Shown one piece after another: positions 34,366 through 42,093 of a stretch of DNA of 45,785 nt (position 1 is its first letter; each line of letters begins with the position of its first letter). This DNA is from Planomicrobium okeanokoites. Its GTDB lineage: Bacteria > Bacillota > Bacilli > Bacillales_A > Planococcaceae. A program made the translations under genes and the position numbers. The stretch is from assembly GCF_003428875.1 (NCBI RefSeq), contig NZ_QQRS01000013.1:1-45785 (forward strand). Direction: 5' to 3'. A model generated the notes under the pieces. The model was not told the DNA's origin. It did no database searches and saw only the letters and a program-made list of their open reading frames with translations.

Positions 34366-35424
34366 TTATTGGTTGATTGAGTTGTAGATGAATTGAGCGA
34401 ATTCTGCTCTTGTTGCGTTAGCGTTCGGTTTGAATGATCCATCATCGTAGCCTTTAGCCAAGTTGCTTGATGCAACTTTGATGATTGAAGATTCAGCCCA
34501 GTGGCCGCTGATATCAGTGAATGACACTGAAGTGTTTGATGCTTTCATTGCGTATGCTTTTGTCAGCAATGCGCTGATTTCAGCACGCGTGATTTTAGCG
34601 TCCGGTGCATAGTTGCCGTTGCCGCGTCCATCGATGATGCCTTTTTTGTAGACAGCGTTGATGTAGCCTGCTGCCCAGTGTTTAGAAGAGACATCGTTGA
34701 AAGATGTGCCTGCAACTGGTGCGATTCCAAGTGATTTAGCGATCATTGTTGCCGCTTCAGCTCTTGTTACAGAGTTGTTCGGTTTGAATTCGCTGTGATC
34801 GTAACCTGTGATGATGTTTTTCATGCTCAATTCCGTGATTGGTGCGTAAGCCCAGAATGATTTAGAGACATCATAGTACTGGCCTTTTGGAAGATCCGGT
34901 TTTGGCGCTGGTGCCGGAGCAGGCGCTGGTGCCGGTTTTGAAACTGTAGTTACTGCTTCTTTGACGCTTGATAGACGCTTAGCGCCTGCATATTTAGGAG
35001 CCCAATATGGGTTAGTGTTGATGTTTGAGATCGAAATTCCTTGGCTTTCAGCTGAAATGACATTGCCATTTCCGATGTAGATTCCTGTATGTGAGATTCC
35101 CGGCTTATATGTATTTGCGAAAAATACTAGATCGCCTTTTTTAAGGTTACTCTTGGAAACTGCTGTACCTACGTTAAATTGTTCTGCTGAAGTTCTTGGC
35201 AAGCTGATGCCGAAGTTACCATAAACATATCTGATATATCCTGAGCAATCGAATCCTGAAGGTGTTGTCCCGCCCCATTGGTATGGAACGCCTTTAAATT
35301 TAAGAGCATATTCTGCAATTTGGTCTGGTGTTGCTCCACTGGCTGCGTCGGCTTCACTAGTCATCATTGGTGCTGCTGAAATTAATAGTACAGCAATCAT
35401 CATAAGCATTATACGTTTCTTCAA
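34366..35424 (-). CDS. SLH-anchored NlpC/P60 peptidoglycan endopeptidase
   Basis: 352 residues with a signal peptide of about 27. The NlpC/P60 domain (about 30-150) has catalytic Cys60 in GFDCSGYIRY and His112 in ISHTGIYIGNG. A Pro-Ala linker (about 163-177) joins it to three SLH repeats (about 185-352). It would cut stem peptides of peptidoglycan, like LytE/CwlO-type D,L-endopeptidases. The start is TTG at 35424 with AGAGGTGA just upstream; the longer frame to 35535 runs through the leader. Three WalR-type half-sites lie 118-145 bases upstream, pointing to control by the essential WalKR system. Confidence 0.93.
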   Translation of the reverse strand: MKKRIMLMMIAVLLISAAPMMTSEADAASGATPDQIAEYALKFKGVPYQWGGTTPSGFDCSGYIRYVYGNFGISLPRTSAEQFNVGTAVSKSNLKKGDLVFFANTYKPGISHTGIYIGNGNVISAESQGISISNINTNPYWAPKYAGAKRLSSVKEAVTTVSKPAPAPAPAPAPKPDLPKGQYYDVSKSFWAYAPITELSMKNIITGYDHSEFKPNNSVTRAEAATMIAKSLGIAPVAGTSFNDVSSKHWAAGYINAVYKKGIIDGRGNGNYAPDAKITRAEISALLTKAYAMKASNTSVSFTDISGHWAESSIIKVASSNLAKGYDDGSFKPNANATRAEFAQFIYNSINQ

Positions 35425-35541
35425 ATCGTCACCTCTATAAGTTAGTGGATTCTGGATGCTGATCAGACACCGAATCAAATTTCTTTTTTGAAATACCTTT
35501 CTTGCATATTTAGATACTAACAGAATAAACATCATAAGTAG

Positions 35542-35569
35542 GTTACAGTTATATTACAGTTATGTAACA
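35542..35569 (-). promoter_or_regulatory. Triple WalR (YycF) binding half-sites
   Basis: Minus strand TGTTAC-N5-TGTAAT-N5-TGTAAC, with half-sites at 35569-35564, 35558-35553 and 35547-35542. The WalR consensus is TGTWAH-N5-TGTWAH; all three half-sites match and the 11-base spacing is exact in both steps. It lies upstream of an NlpC/P60 autolysin, a classic WalR target type. Confidence 0.75.
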
Positions 35570-35662
35570 AGTGCTATTTCTATGTTTATTATTGGAAGAG
35601 CAGGGTAATTATAAATGTTTAAAAGCCCATTCTACGTACATATATCCATGTTTTATTGCAGT

Positions 35663-35698
35663 AAAAAAAGCCCTTCAGACGTTGCTCTGAAGGGCTTT
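35663..35698 (-). terminator. Terminator of the AgcS symporter gene
   Basis: AAAGCCCTTCAGA / TCTGAAGGGCTTT stem followed by a T run on the minus strand. Confidence 0.85.
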
Positions 35699-35718
35699 CT
35701 CTATACAAATATTATAAT

Positions 35719-37128
35719 TTAATCCCGGTCTTCTCCCCAGCATTCCGTATTTTTCAATCCTGGAATATCTTTTGCGTAAAATTCGGGATTTTTTCCTGCT
35801 TTACGTTGTTTCGTGTAATCATCCAGCACTTTGAAGGCTGTGTTACCTAACAGTGCTATAACAACTAAGTTGAGCACCGCCATGAGACCCATGAACAGAT
35901 CGGCCATATTCCAGACCAGGCTGACTTGAGCCAAAGCACCGAACATGACCATCGCCAATACGCCAAAACGATAAGCTGTCAACCAGCCACTGTGGGCATT
36001 GATGAATTCGATGTTCGTTTCGCCGTAGTAATAGTTACCGATGATCGAACTGAATGCGAAGAACAGAATCGCAACAGCCAGGAAGTACGGAGCCCAGTCG
36101 CCTACGTGCACGCCAAGGGACGCCTGTGTAAGCAGGATGCCTTCCTGTTCACTTGTGTTATAAAGGTCGGCAAGGATAATGATGAAAGCAGTTGCCGAAC
36201 AGATGACGATCGTATCGAAGAACACACCCAGACTCTGTACAAGCCCTTGTTTTGCAGGGTGGGAAACGTTAGCTGATGCAGCCGCGTTCGGAACAGAACC
36301 CATACCGGCTTCGTTCGAGAACAAGCCGCGGCGCACGCCTTGCATGATGGCTGCACCGATACCGCCGCCGACTGCTTCTTCAAGGCCGAAAGCATTTTCG
36401 ATGATCAGCATGAAGACTGCTGGAATTTCCGTAATATTCATGATGACAATATAGATAGCCACTAGTAGATAAAGGATCGCCATGACCGGCACAACTACTT
36501 GAGTAACTTTCGCGATCCGTTTGACACCGCCGAAGATTACGACAGCCGCCAACAGCACCAATCCTAATCCGACCGTCCAATCCGGAATATTGAAGACATC
36601 CCCGAACGATTGCGCGATGGTATTCGATTGTACAGAGTTGAAGATGAAGCCGAATGCGAGGGTCAATAGAATGGCAAAAACGATGCCTAATTTCCGGTTG
36701 CCCAGCGCTTTCTCCATATAATAAGCGGGTCCTCCGCGGAACTGCTCGCCGTCGCGCACTTTATATACCTGCGCCAATGTGCTTTCGATGAAAGCTGTCG
36801 CCATACCGATCAGCGCAACCATCCACATCCAGAACACAGCGCCTGGTCCACCAATGGCAACCGCCAATGCTACACCTGTAATATTCCCTGTCCCAACGCG
36901 TGATGCCGTTGAAATGGTGAATGCCTGGAAAGCCGAAACCCCTTTTTCCCCATCTTTCTTTTCACTGATGACGCGGAACATTTCGCCAAAAAGCCTTACT
37001 TGCACAAATTTTGTGCGGATCGTGAAGTAGACGCCCAATCCTAACAATAGAGCGATCAATATGTATGTCCATAATAAGTTATTCCCTTCGTCAACGATCC
37101 ACGTCAACGCGTCTAAAATTGCATCCAT
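35719..37128 (-). CDS. AgcS family sodium:alanine/glycine symporter (AlsT-like)
   Basis: 469 residues with about 11 membrane helices. Family signatures include FQAFTISTASRVGTGNITGVA, GGPGAVFWMW and the FSNEAGMGSVPNAAA loop. It imports small neutral amino acids with sodium ions. The ATG at 37128 has GAGGAGG about 8 bases upstream. It has its own promoter and terminator. No glycine riboswitch is recognisable in its leader. Neighbours on the same strand handle acyl-amino acids or dipeptides, so amino-acid salvage fits. The exact substrate is uncertain (alanine, glycine or glutamine). Confidence 0.92.
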   Translation of the reverse strand: MDAILDALTWIVDEGNNLLWTYILIALLLGLGVYFTIRTKFVQVRLFGEMFRVISEKKDGEKGVSAFQAFTISTASRVGTGNITGVALAVAIGGPGAVFWMWMVALIGMATAFIESTLAQVYKVRDGEQFRGGPAYYMEKALGNRKLGIVFAILLTLAFGFIFNSVQSNTIAQSFGDVFNIPDWTVGLGLVLLAAVVIFGGVKRIAKVTQVVVPVMAILYLLVAIYIVIMNITEIPAVFMLIIENAFGLEEAVGGGIGAAIMQGVRRGLFSNEAGMGSVPNAAASANVSHPAKQGLVQSLGVFFDTIVICSATAFIIILADLYNTSEQEGILLTQASLGVHVGDWAPYFLAVAILFFAFSSIIGNYYYGETNIEFINAHSGWLTAYRFGVLAMVMFGALAQVSLVWNMADLFMGLMAVLNLVVIALLGNTAFKVLDDYTKQRKAGKNPEFYAKDIPGLKNTECWGEDRD

Positions 37129-37227
37129 TCAAAAAATCCTCCTCTAAGTTGAGCAAACTTATTCTCTATACCCGCAGCAACTGTTGAGAAAACCTGTTGC
37201 AGGCGATGTATCCTGCAGAAGGAAATC

Positions 37228-37256
37228 ATTAAAAATTCAAACTTTTTTGAGTCCAA
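37228..37256 (-). promoter_or_regulatory. Candidate promoter of the AgcS symporter gene
   Basis: Minus strand TTGGAC, a 17-base spacer, TTTAAT, about 95 bases before the start codon and just after the terminator of the gene upstream. Confidence 0.45.
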
Positions 37257-37262
37257 ATTAAT

Positions 37263-37287
37263 AAAACCCTCTTTTTCAAGAGGGTTT
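37263..37287 (-). terminator. Terminator of the epimerase-amidohydrolase operon
   Basis: AAACCCTCTT / AAGAGGGTTT hairpin followed by TATT on the minus strand, about 90 bases after the amidohydrolase stop. Confidence 0.7.
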
Positions 37288-37375
37288 CCTTCTGCTCATT
37301 TCACTGTATCATATTGAAGATTACTACGTTAGTGTCATAAGCATTAATTCCATGCTCTATTTCCCGGGAAATGTT

Positions 37376-38467
37376 TTAGGCGTTTTTCAGTGTTTCCGCC
37401 AACACGCGCGCCCCAATATCGAGTGCTTCAGGATCGAACTTCATATCGGGGTGATGAAGTCCGGGTGTAAGATCTGCTCCGACACCGACCATCGCCGCCT
37501 TCAGTTCCGATTTCCGGATCGTATAGAAATGAAAATCGTCCGCGCCAGGCGTATGCAGCGGATCGGCTGTATTTTCTTCGCCAACCACATTCCGGATTGC
37601 AGTCCGCGCAATTTCCATCGCTTCATCCGACACTTCCGCTGCTGGGGTATAATCGGTCCATTCCCAGTCGATGGCGACATTATAAAGTTTGGATAGTGAG
37701 GCAAAACCGTCATCAATGCGTTTCCGCAATTCATCCATCAAATCATTCGACTGCGAACGGACATCGAGCGCAAACGTCGCGCTGCCCGGAATGATATTCA
37801 AGCTTTCGCCGCCCATTTGAACATTCGTCAGCTTAGCCGAATAGGATTCGAACGGCGAAAAATAAACCGATTTCACGAACTGGTGAATCGCTGCAATGAC
37901 ATCCATCGCATTCCTGCCTTGATGCGGGCGTGCACCATGCGCGTCTTCTCCCGTAATTTTCCCTCTCAGGAAAATTCCTGCTCCGTGATGCAGTGCCGGC
38001 GACACTTTGCCGAGCGGCAATTCTTCTGCCGGACGAAGATGGACACCGAACAGTTGGCTCACGCCTTCCACCGCTCCCCGCTCAATCATCGACAGCGAAC
38101 CATTGCCTTGTTCTTCCGCTGGCTGAAAGATAAAACGCACACGTTTCGTCAGTGTTTCATTCCGCAGGTACAATAAGGCACCCAGCACCATCGCCATATT
38201 GGCATCGTGCCCACATGAATGGTTCGCCTGCATCGTCCCGCCGACTTCCTGCCAAAGAGCATCGATGTCTGCACGCACCGCGACAATCTCCTCACCTTCC
38301 CCAATTTCCGCAATCAACCCGGTGAGGTCGTCGAAAATATTGGAGCGGACACCCAGTTCATTCATAATTTCCTGCAACTTCTCGGTCGTTTTGAATTCTT
38401 TCCAGCTCACTTCCGGATTCGCATGGAAGTGATTAAAATATTCCTGGATCTGCTGTTTAATTTCCAT
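37376..38467 (-). CDS. M20 family metallo-amidohydrolase (N-acyl-amino-acid deacylase type)
   Basis: 363 residues. M20D features are visible: HANPEVSWKE near the N-terminus, SCGHDANMAM (metal-binding Cys-Gly-His-Asp), QPAEEQGNGS (Glu-Glu general base/ligand), DAHGARPHQG and GLHHPDMKF. Such enzymes remove acyl groups from amino acids or split small amides. The ATG at 38467 is supported by AAGGG inside the end of the epimerase gene, whose stop lies 5 bases before it; the two genes form an operon. In some Bacillales an enolase-type racemase pairs with an aminoacylase to use N-acyl amino acids, a possible reading here. It is not certainly the diaminopimelate-pathway deacetylase. Confidence 0.87.
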   Translation of the reverse strand: MEIKQQIQEYFNHFHANPEVSWKEFKTTEKLQEIMNELGVRSNIFDDLTGLIAEIGEGEEIVAVRADIDALWQEVGGTMQANHSCGHDANMAMVLGALLYLRNETLTKRVRFIFQPAEEQGNGSLSMIERGAVEGVSQLFGVHLRPAEELPLGKVSPALHHGAGIFLRGKITGEDAHGARPHQGRNAMDVIAAIHQFVKSVYFSPFESYSAKLTNVQMGGESLNIIPGSATFALDVRSQSNDLMDELRKRIDDGFASLSKLYNVAIDWEWTDYTPAAEVSDEAMEIARTAIRNVVGEENTADPLHTPGADDFHFYTIRKSELKAAMVGVGADLTPGLHHPDMKFDPEALDIGARVLAETLKNA

Positions 38468-38472
38468 TCCGT

Positions 38473-39588
38473 TCACCCTTCCACTTTCGCCGATTTAATC
38501 GTAAGTTTTTCCAATTTGGCCATATCGACATCCACTCCAAGCCCCGGCTTGCCGCTCAATTTCACATAAGGCAGTTCATACTGGAGATTTCCGATCTCTT
38601 CCGCGAATAAAAGCGGTCCGGTCAGCTCGGCTGTTTGGATATTCTTGCGTGACATCACCGCGTGATAGCCTGCCGCGGACCCGACAGAAGACTCAACCAT
38701 CGATCCGATCTGTGCAATGATTCCCGCCGCTTCAGCCGCTTTGGCCATTTGTATCGCCGGGAAGATGCCGCCTGCTTTCATCAATTTGATGTTGATGTAA
38801 TCCGCTGCCTCCAAACGGATGATCTCCAGCACATCTTCCATCGTCTGCACGCTTTCATCCGCCATAATCGGTGTCGACACTTTTCGCCGCACTTCCGCCA
38901 AACCGCGGATATTTCCCATTCGGATCGGCTGTTCAATCCATGTCAGATTGGCGCCTTCAAGATAATTGATCGTTTGCACAGCGAGCCCGACCGTTTTCCA
39001 CCCCTGATTCACATCAATCCGGATCGGCATCTCTTCGCCCACCGCTTCACGCACGGCATAGATCCGCTCAATATCGAGTGCGGCATCGTCCAAGCCGACT
39101 TTCAGCTTCAAACTGGAGAATCCCTGGGCCACCGCTTTTTTCGCTTTGTCCGCCATAATTTCCGGCGCTTCAATGCTCAGCACTTTCGGATACTGCAGAT
39201 GTTCATGCGCCTTGCCGCCAATTAAATTATAGACCGGCTGCCCCGTCGCTTTTCCCATCAAGTCATAACAGGCAATATCGATAGCGGCTTTCGCTGCCGG
39301 ATTGCCGGAAATGGCGGCATCCATTTGGTGGTGAATCTGCTCTATATCGAACGGACTTTGGCCGATAACATGCGGCACCAGCACATGCTTCAAAATCTCA
39401 AACGCCGCATCCACCTGCTCCCCGGTCACATGCTCATCCGGCACGGCCTCGCCGTAGCCTACGAGCCCATCGTCCGTTTGGAGCCTGACAATAATCGCCG
39501 CCATACTCGGATAGCTGGCATACGAAATAATGAACGGCTCTTTCAATGGAAAGTTCACCGCATAAATCTCTGCTTTGCTGATTTTCAT
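38473..39588 (-). CDS. Enolase-superfamily dipeptide epimerase / N-acylamino acid racemase
   Basis: 371 residues of the mandelate racemase/muconate lactonizing group. The catalytic set is complete: Lys161 and Lys163 in SLKLKVG, metal ligands Asp192 (RIDVNQGW), Glu219 (WIEQP) and Asp244 (MADES), and Lys268 in INIKLMKAGG. It resembles L-Ala-D/L-Glu epimerase YkfB in layout, including GSMVES and a final SGKPGLG. The ATG at 39588 has AAAGGAG about 9 bases upstream; a 27-codon longer frame is unsupported. It is followed by an M20 deacylase, so racemisation plus deacylation of an N-acyl amino acid, or recycling of murein dipeptides, is likely. The sequence alone does not choose between them. Confidence 0.88.
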   Translation of the reverse strand: MKISKAEIYAVNFPLKEPFIISYASYPSMAAIIVRLQTDDGLVGYGEAVPDEHVTGEQVDAAFEILKHVLVPHVIGQSPFDIEQIHHQMDAAISGNPAAKAAIDIACYDLMGKATGQPVYNLIGGKAHEHLQYPKVLSIEAPEIMADKAKKAVAQGFSSLKLKVGLDDAALDIERIYAVREAVGEEMPIRIDVNQGWKTVGLAVQTINYLEGANLTWIEQPIRMGNIRGLAEVRRKVSTPIMADESVQTMEDVLEIIRLEAADYINIKLMKAGGIFPAIQMAKAAEAAGIIAQIGSMVESSVGSAAGYHAVMSRKNIQTAELTGPLLFAEEIGNLQYELPYVKLSGKPGLGVDVDMAKLEKLTIKSAKVEG

Positions 39589-39681
39589 GTGGTTCCGCTC
39601 CTTTGGTGGTGTGATTATATATGATTGTATCTTTATTTGTGGGGGGTTGCTAGGGTGGGGGTGGCACATGGGGTGGGGGTG

Positions 39682-40265
39682 CTGTCGTATAACTTTGTTT
39701 TGGTATCGTATAGATGCTGGTTGTTATCGTATAGCGACGAGTTGTTGTCGTATAGCGACGAGTTGTTGCTGTATAGCGCATTTTACTTAACACGCCCGAC
39801 TTTTCATACAATTCTCATCGAAAGAAAAGTGCATAGGATTGGAAAGCAGCCCGCCGCCAGCGCGGGCTGCCCAGTGGGCGGCGCTTCGGCCGCCGCCCGA
39901 TCTGGCTAATAGTGGGTTGAGTTGCTTGGGTGGAGGTGATGGTGTCGTATAGCGGCGATTTAGTGTCGTATAGATTCTGTTTAGTGTCGTATAGCGAAGA
40001 TATGCTGACGTATAGCATATTTTACTTAACGTGCCGGCTTTTCATCCGGCTCTCATCAAGAGAAAAGGGCATTTGTATGGAAAGCAGCCCACCGCCAGCG
40101 CGGGCTGCCCAGTGGGCGGCGCTTCGGCCGCCGCCCGATTTAGGCTATTAGTGGGTTGAGTTGCTTGGGTGGAGGTTATGGTGTCGTATAACTTTGATTT
40201 AGTGTCGTATAGATGCTGGTTGTTGTCGTATAGCGAAGTTTAGCTGGCAAATATCTCATTTTGCA
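39682..40265 (+). repeat. Three CGTATAG-type 21-bp arrays with two twin hairpins
   Basis: Arrays start at 39682 (six units with one extra copy), 39942 and 40181; cores are 21 bases apart and end in TTTTACTTAACGTGCC-like units. Twin hairpins at about 39842-39900 and 40081-40138 have GCAGCCCGC / GCGGGCTGC in place of the GCAGTCCGC / GCGGACTGC seen elsewhere, and a cTTCGg second loop. The third array decays toward 40265. No gene is supported in 39589-40330. Confidence 0.85.
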
Positions 40266-40312
40266 TCATATATCGACTTATCCTGGATCGCTACTAGAAA
40301 GTGGCTCTCAAA

Positions 40313-40345
40313 AAACAAAAAAGACATTCATTATTTATGAATGTC
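40313..40345 (-). terminator. Terminator of the NERD gene, overlapping its stop
   Basis: GACATTCAT / ATGAATGTC stem followed by a T run on the minus strand. The stem includes the last codons of the gene. Confidence 0.8.
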
Positions 40346-41305
40346 CACTTGCATGTCCAAATAATATTTTCTTGTTTTATTGTCTCCGACCTTCTTATAT
40401 AACGGATTTTTAAGTATCCTTCTAACGGTCGAGGGAAACTCTAACTCCAAAAAGTCCTTGCACTCCGCAACAGTAATGCTGGGTTTCATTAGCATGAACC
40501 ATTCTTGGATTGCTTGGTGATGGGCCTCCGGATTTGTGACTCTACAAGACTGGCACATCCAGGTACGCTTGATTTTATTCATTTTCGAAGATTTACAGTC
40601 TGGACAAAATACGCCTTTACTAATTTCGTTTGGAGCGATATTGTTCTTCGGTGCAAGTGGAAACGGATTAAACTCAGAATAGAGACTGAGCAATTGCTGT
40701 CCGAGTTTATGCAACTCATCGATGGAGAGGATTTTCGGAGGCATATTGAAATTCTGCAAACGGATCATTACTTCATCTGCACTCCAAATAACAGAACCAG
40801 GAGGCGAATCTTCGACGATCTGATTCGGATAAGCAATCACCAGAAACGCATGAATTGGGAGAGCTACATCGAGGCTGTTCACCAGCTTTTCAAACTTCCA
40901 CTTTGCCATTTCCATCTGCACCAACGGACTTTTAAGGCCACGCTCCACCCCGGATGCCGTCGTTTGATGCAGTGTGCTTGGGTTTATAGTGAACCGAAGA
41001 CGCCCCGATATATTTTTAACTTCCAATAAAATCACGCAGGACTGGGTTAATAAAATCGTATCGACCTGCAACTCGATATTTGAGGAAATTGAGTAATCCT
41101 GGATAATTAAATACGGATAATCAGGATCAAAGTATTTCATCAGCTGGTCGAGTCGTTCTTCTCCTCCATAACCCGCATTGGCAGATTTGAGTAGATCTTC
41201 AATAACCTCTCTTTTCGGATGATAAATGGATAATCTTTTCAACAATGCTTCATACCCAGCAATTTTAGCTGGCTTTTTTCGGTACTTGATAATTATTGTG
41301 GCCAC
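40331..41305 (-). CDS. NERD (nuclease-related) domain protein with a four-Cys zinc ribbon
   Basis: About 320-325 residues. The NERD domain (about 40-165) shows GYGGEERLDQLM, YLIIQDYSI, LQVDTILLT and the restriction-like LLEVKNISG core. A four-Cys zinc ribbon follows (CPDCKS ... MCQSC). The start is doubtful: I give the GTG at 41305, but GGAGGGG lies 8 bases before an ATA codon at 41296. From there the protein would begin IIIKYRKKP, much like other Bacillales NERD proteins that begin MIIK. Single gene between array clusters. NERD proteins are thought to act on DNA or RNA; no partner is visible. Confidence 0.82.
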   Translation of the reverse strand: MATIIIKYRKKPAKIAGYEALLKRLSIYHPKREVIEDLLKSANAGYGGEERLDQLMKYFDPDYPYLIIQDYSISSNIELQVDTILLTQSCVILLEVKNISGRLRFTINPSTLHQTTASGVERGLKSPLVQMEMAKWKFEKLVNSLDVALPIHAFLVIAYPNQIVEDSPPGSVIWSADEVMIRLQNFNMPPKILSIDELHKLGQQLLSLYSEFNPFPLAPKNNIAPNEISKGVFCPDCKSSKMNKIKRTWMCQSCRVTNPEAHHQAIQEWFMLMKPSITVAECKDFLELEFPSTVRRILKNPLYKKVGDNKTRKYYLDMQVDIHK

Positions 41306-41362
41306 CCCTCCATCAATAGTAGCACAGCTTATCAAGTTATTCCATATTTATCCAAATTTGAA

Positions 41363-41388
41363 TTTTGAAGGCTCATATAGCTTCAAAA
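41363..41388. other. Inverted repeat upstream of the NERD gene
   Basis: TTTTGAAG-N10-CTTCAAAA, about 60 bases upstream of the coding start; operator or weak hairpin. Confidence 0.35.
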
Positions 41389-41462
41389 ATGAGATTTGAT
41401 TCTGATATTAAGTGGTATTTGATGATTTTTTGATGAGAAGGATGTGCTTGGGTAGAACGCTA

Positions 41463-42032
41463 TTAACGTATAGCCGTGCTTTGGTGTCGTATAGATTCTG
41501 TTTGGTGTCGTATAACTGCGTTTTGTTAACGTATAGCACATTTTACTTAACGTGCCTGCTTTTCGAATGGCTTTCACTAAATAAAAAGTTCACTCATATT
41601 GGAAAGCAGCCCGCCACGCGGGCTGCCCAGTGGGCGGCGCTTCGGCCGCCGCCCGAGCATTTCAGAGAGTGGGTTGACTCGTTTGGGTGGAGGTTTGCTA
41701 TCGTATAGCTGTGATTTGGTGTCGTATAGATGCTGGTTGGTGTCGTATAGCGAAAATATGCTGACGTATAGCGACTTTTACTTAAGGAGCCCAATTTTAG
41801 AAAGCTATCAATAAGAGAAAACTGCATTCGATTAGAAAGCAGTCCGCCACCAGCGCGGACTGCCCAGTGGGCGGCGCTTCGGCCGCCGCCCGATCATTTC
41901 AGAGAGTGGGTTGACTCATTTGGGTGGAGGTTTGTTATCGTATAGCTGTGATTTGGTGTCGTATAGATTCTATATGGTGTCGTATAGCTTCTATATGGTG
42001 ACGTATAGCGGATTTTACTTAACGTGCCCACT
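41463..42032 (+). repeat. Three CGTATAG-type 21-bp arrays with two twin hairpins
   Basis: Arrays at 41463-41560, about 41694-41795 and 41932-42032, each with cores 21 bases apart (for example 41463, 41484, 41505, 41526). Twin hairpins at 41605-41655 (GCAGCCCGC / GCGGGCTGC) and 41838-41893 (GCAGTCCGC / GCGGACTGC) show the alternative pair states side by side. No gene is supported in 41306-42061. Confidence 0.85.
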
Positions 42033-42061
42033 TTTCATACGACTCTCACCATATCCCCCCA

Positions 42062-42093
42062 CCAAAAAAAGCCCCCTCACAGGCGGCTTTTCA
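42062..42093 (-). terminator. Terminator overlapping the end of the RocB-like gene
   Basis: AAAAGCC ... GGCTTTTTTT hairpin on the minus strand; its first arm includes the last codons of the gene. Confidence 0.7.

Noticed and set aside
37141..37260. Glycine riboswitch or T-box upstream of the AgcS symporter
   Set aside because: No conserved riboswitch or T-box core could be found in the leader; only short inverted pieces.
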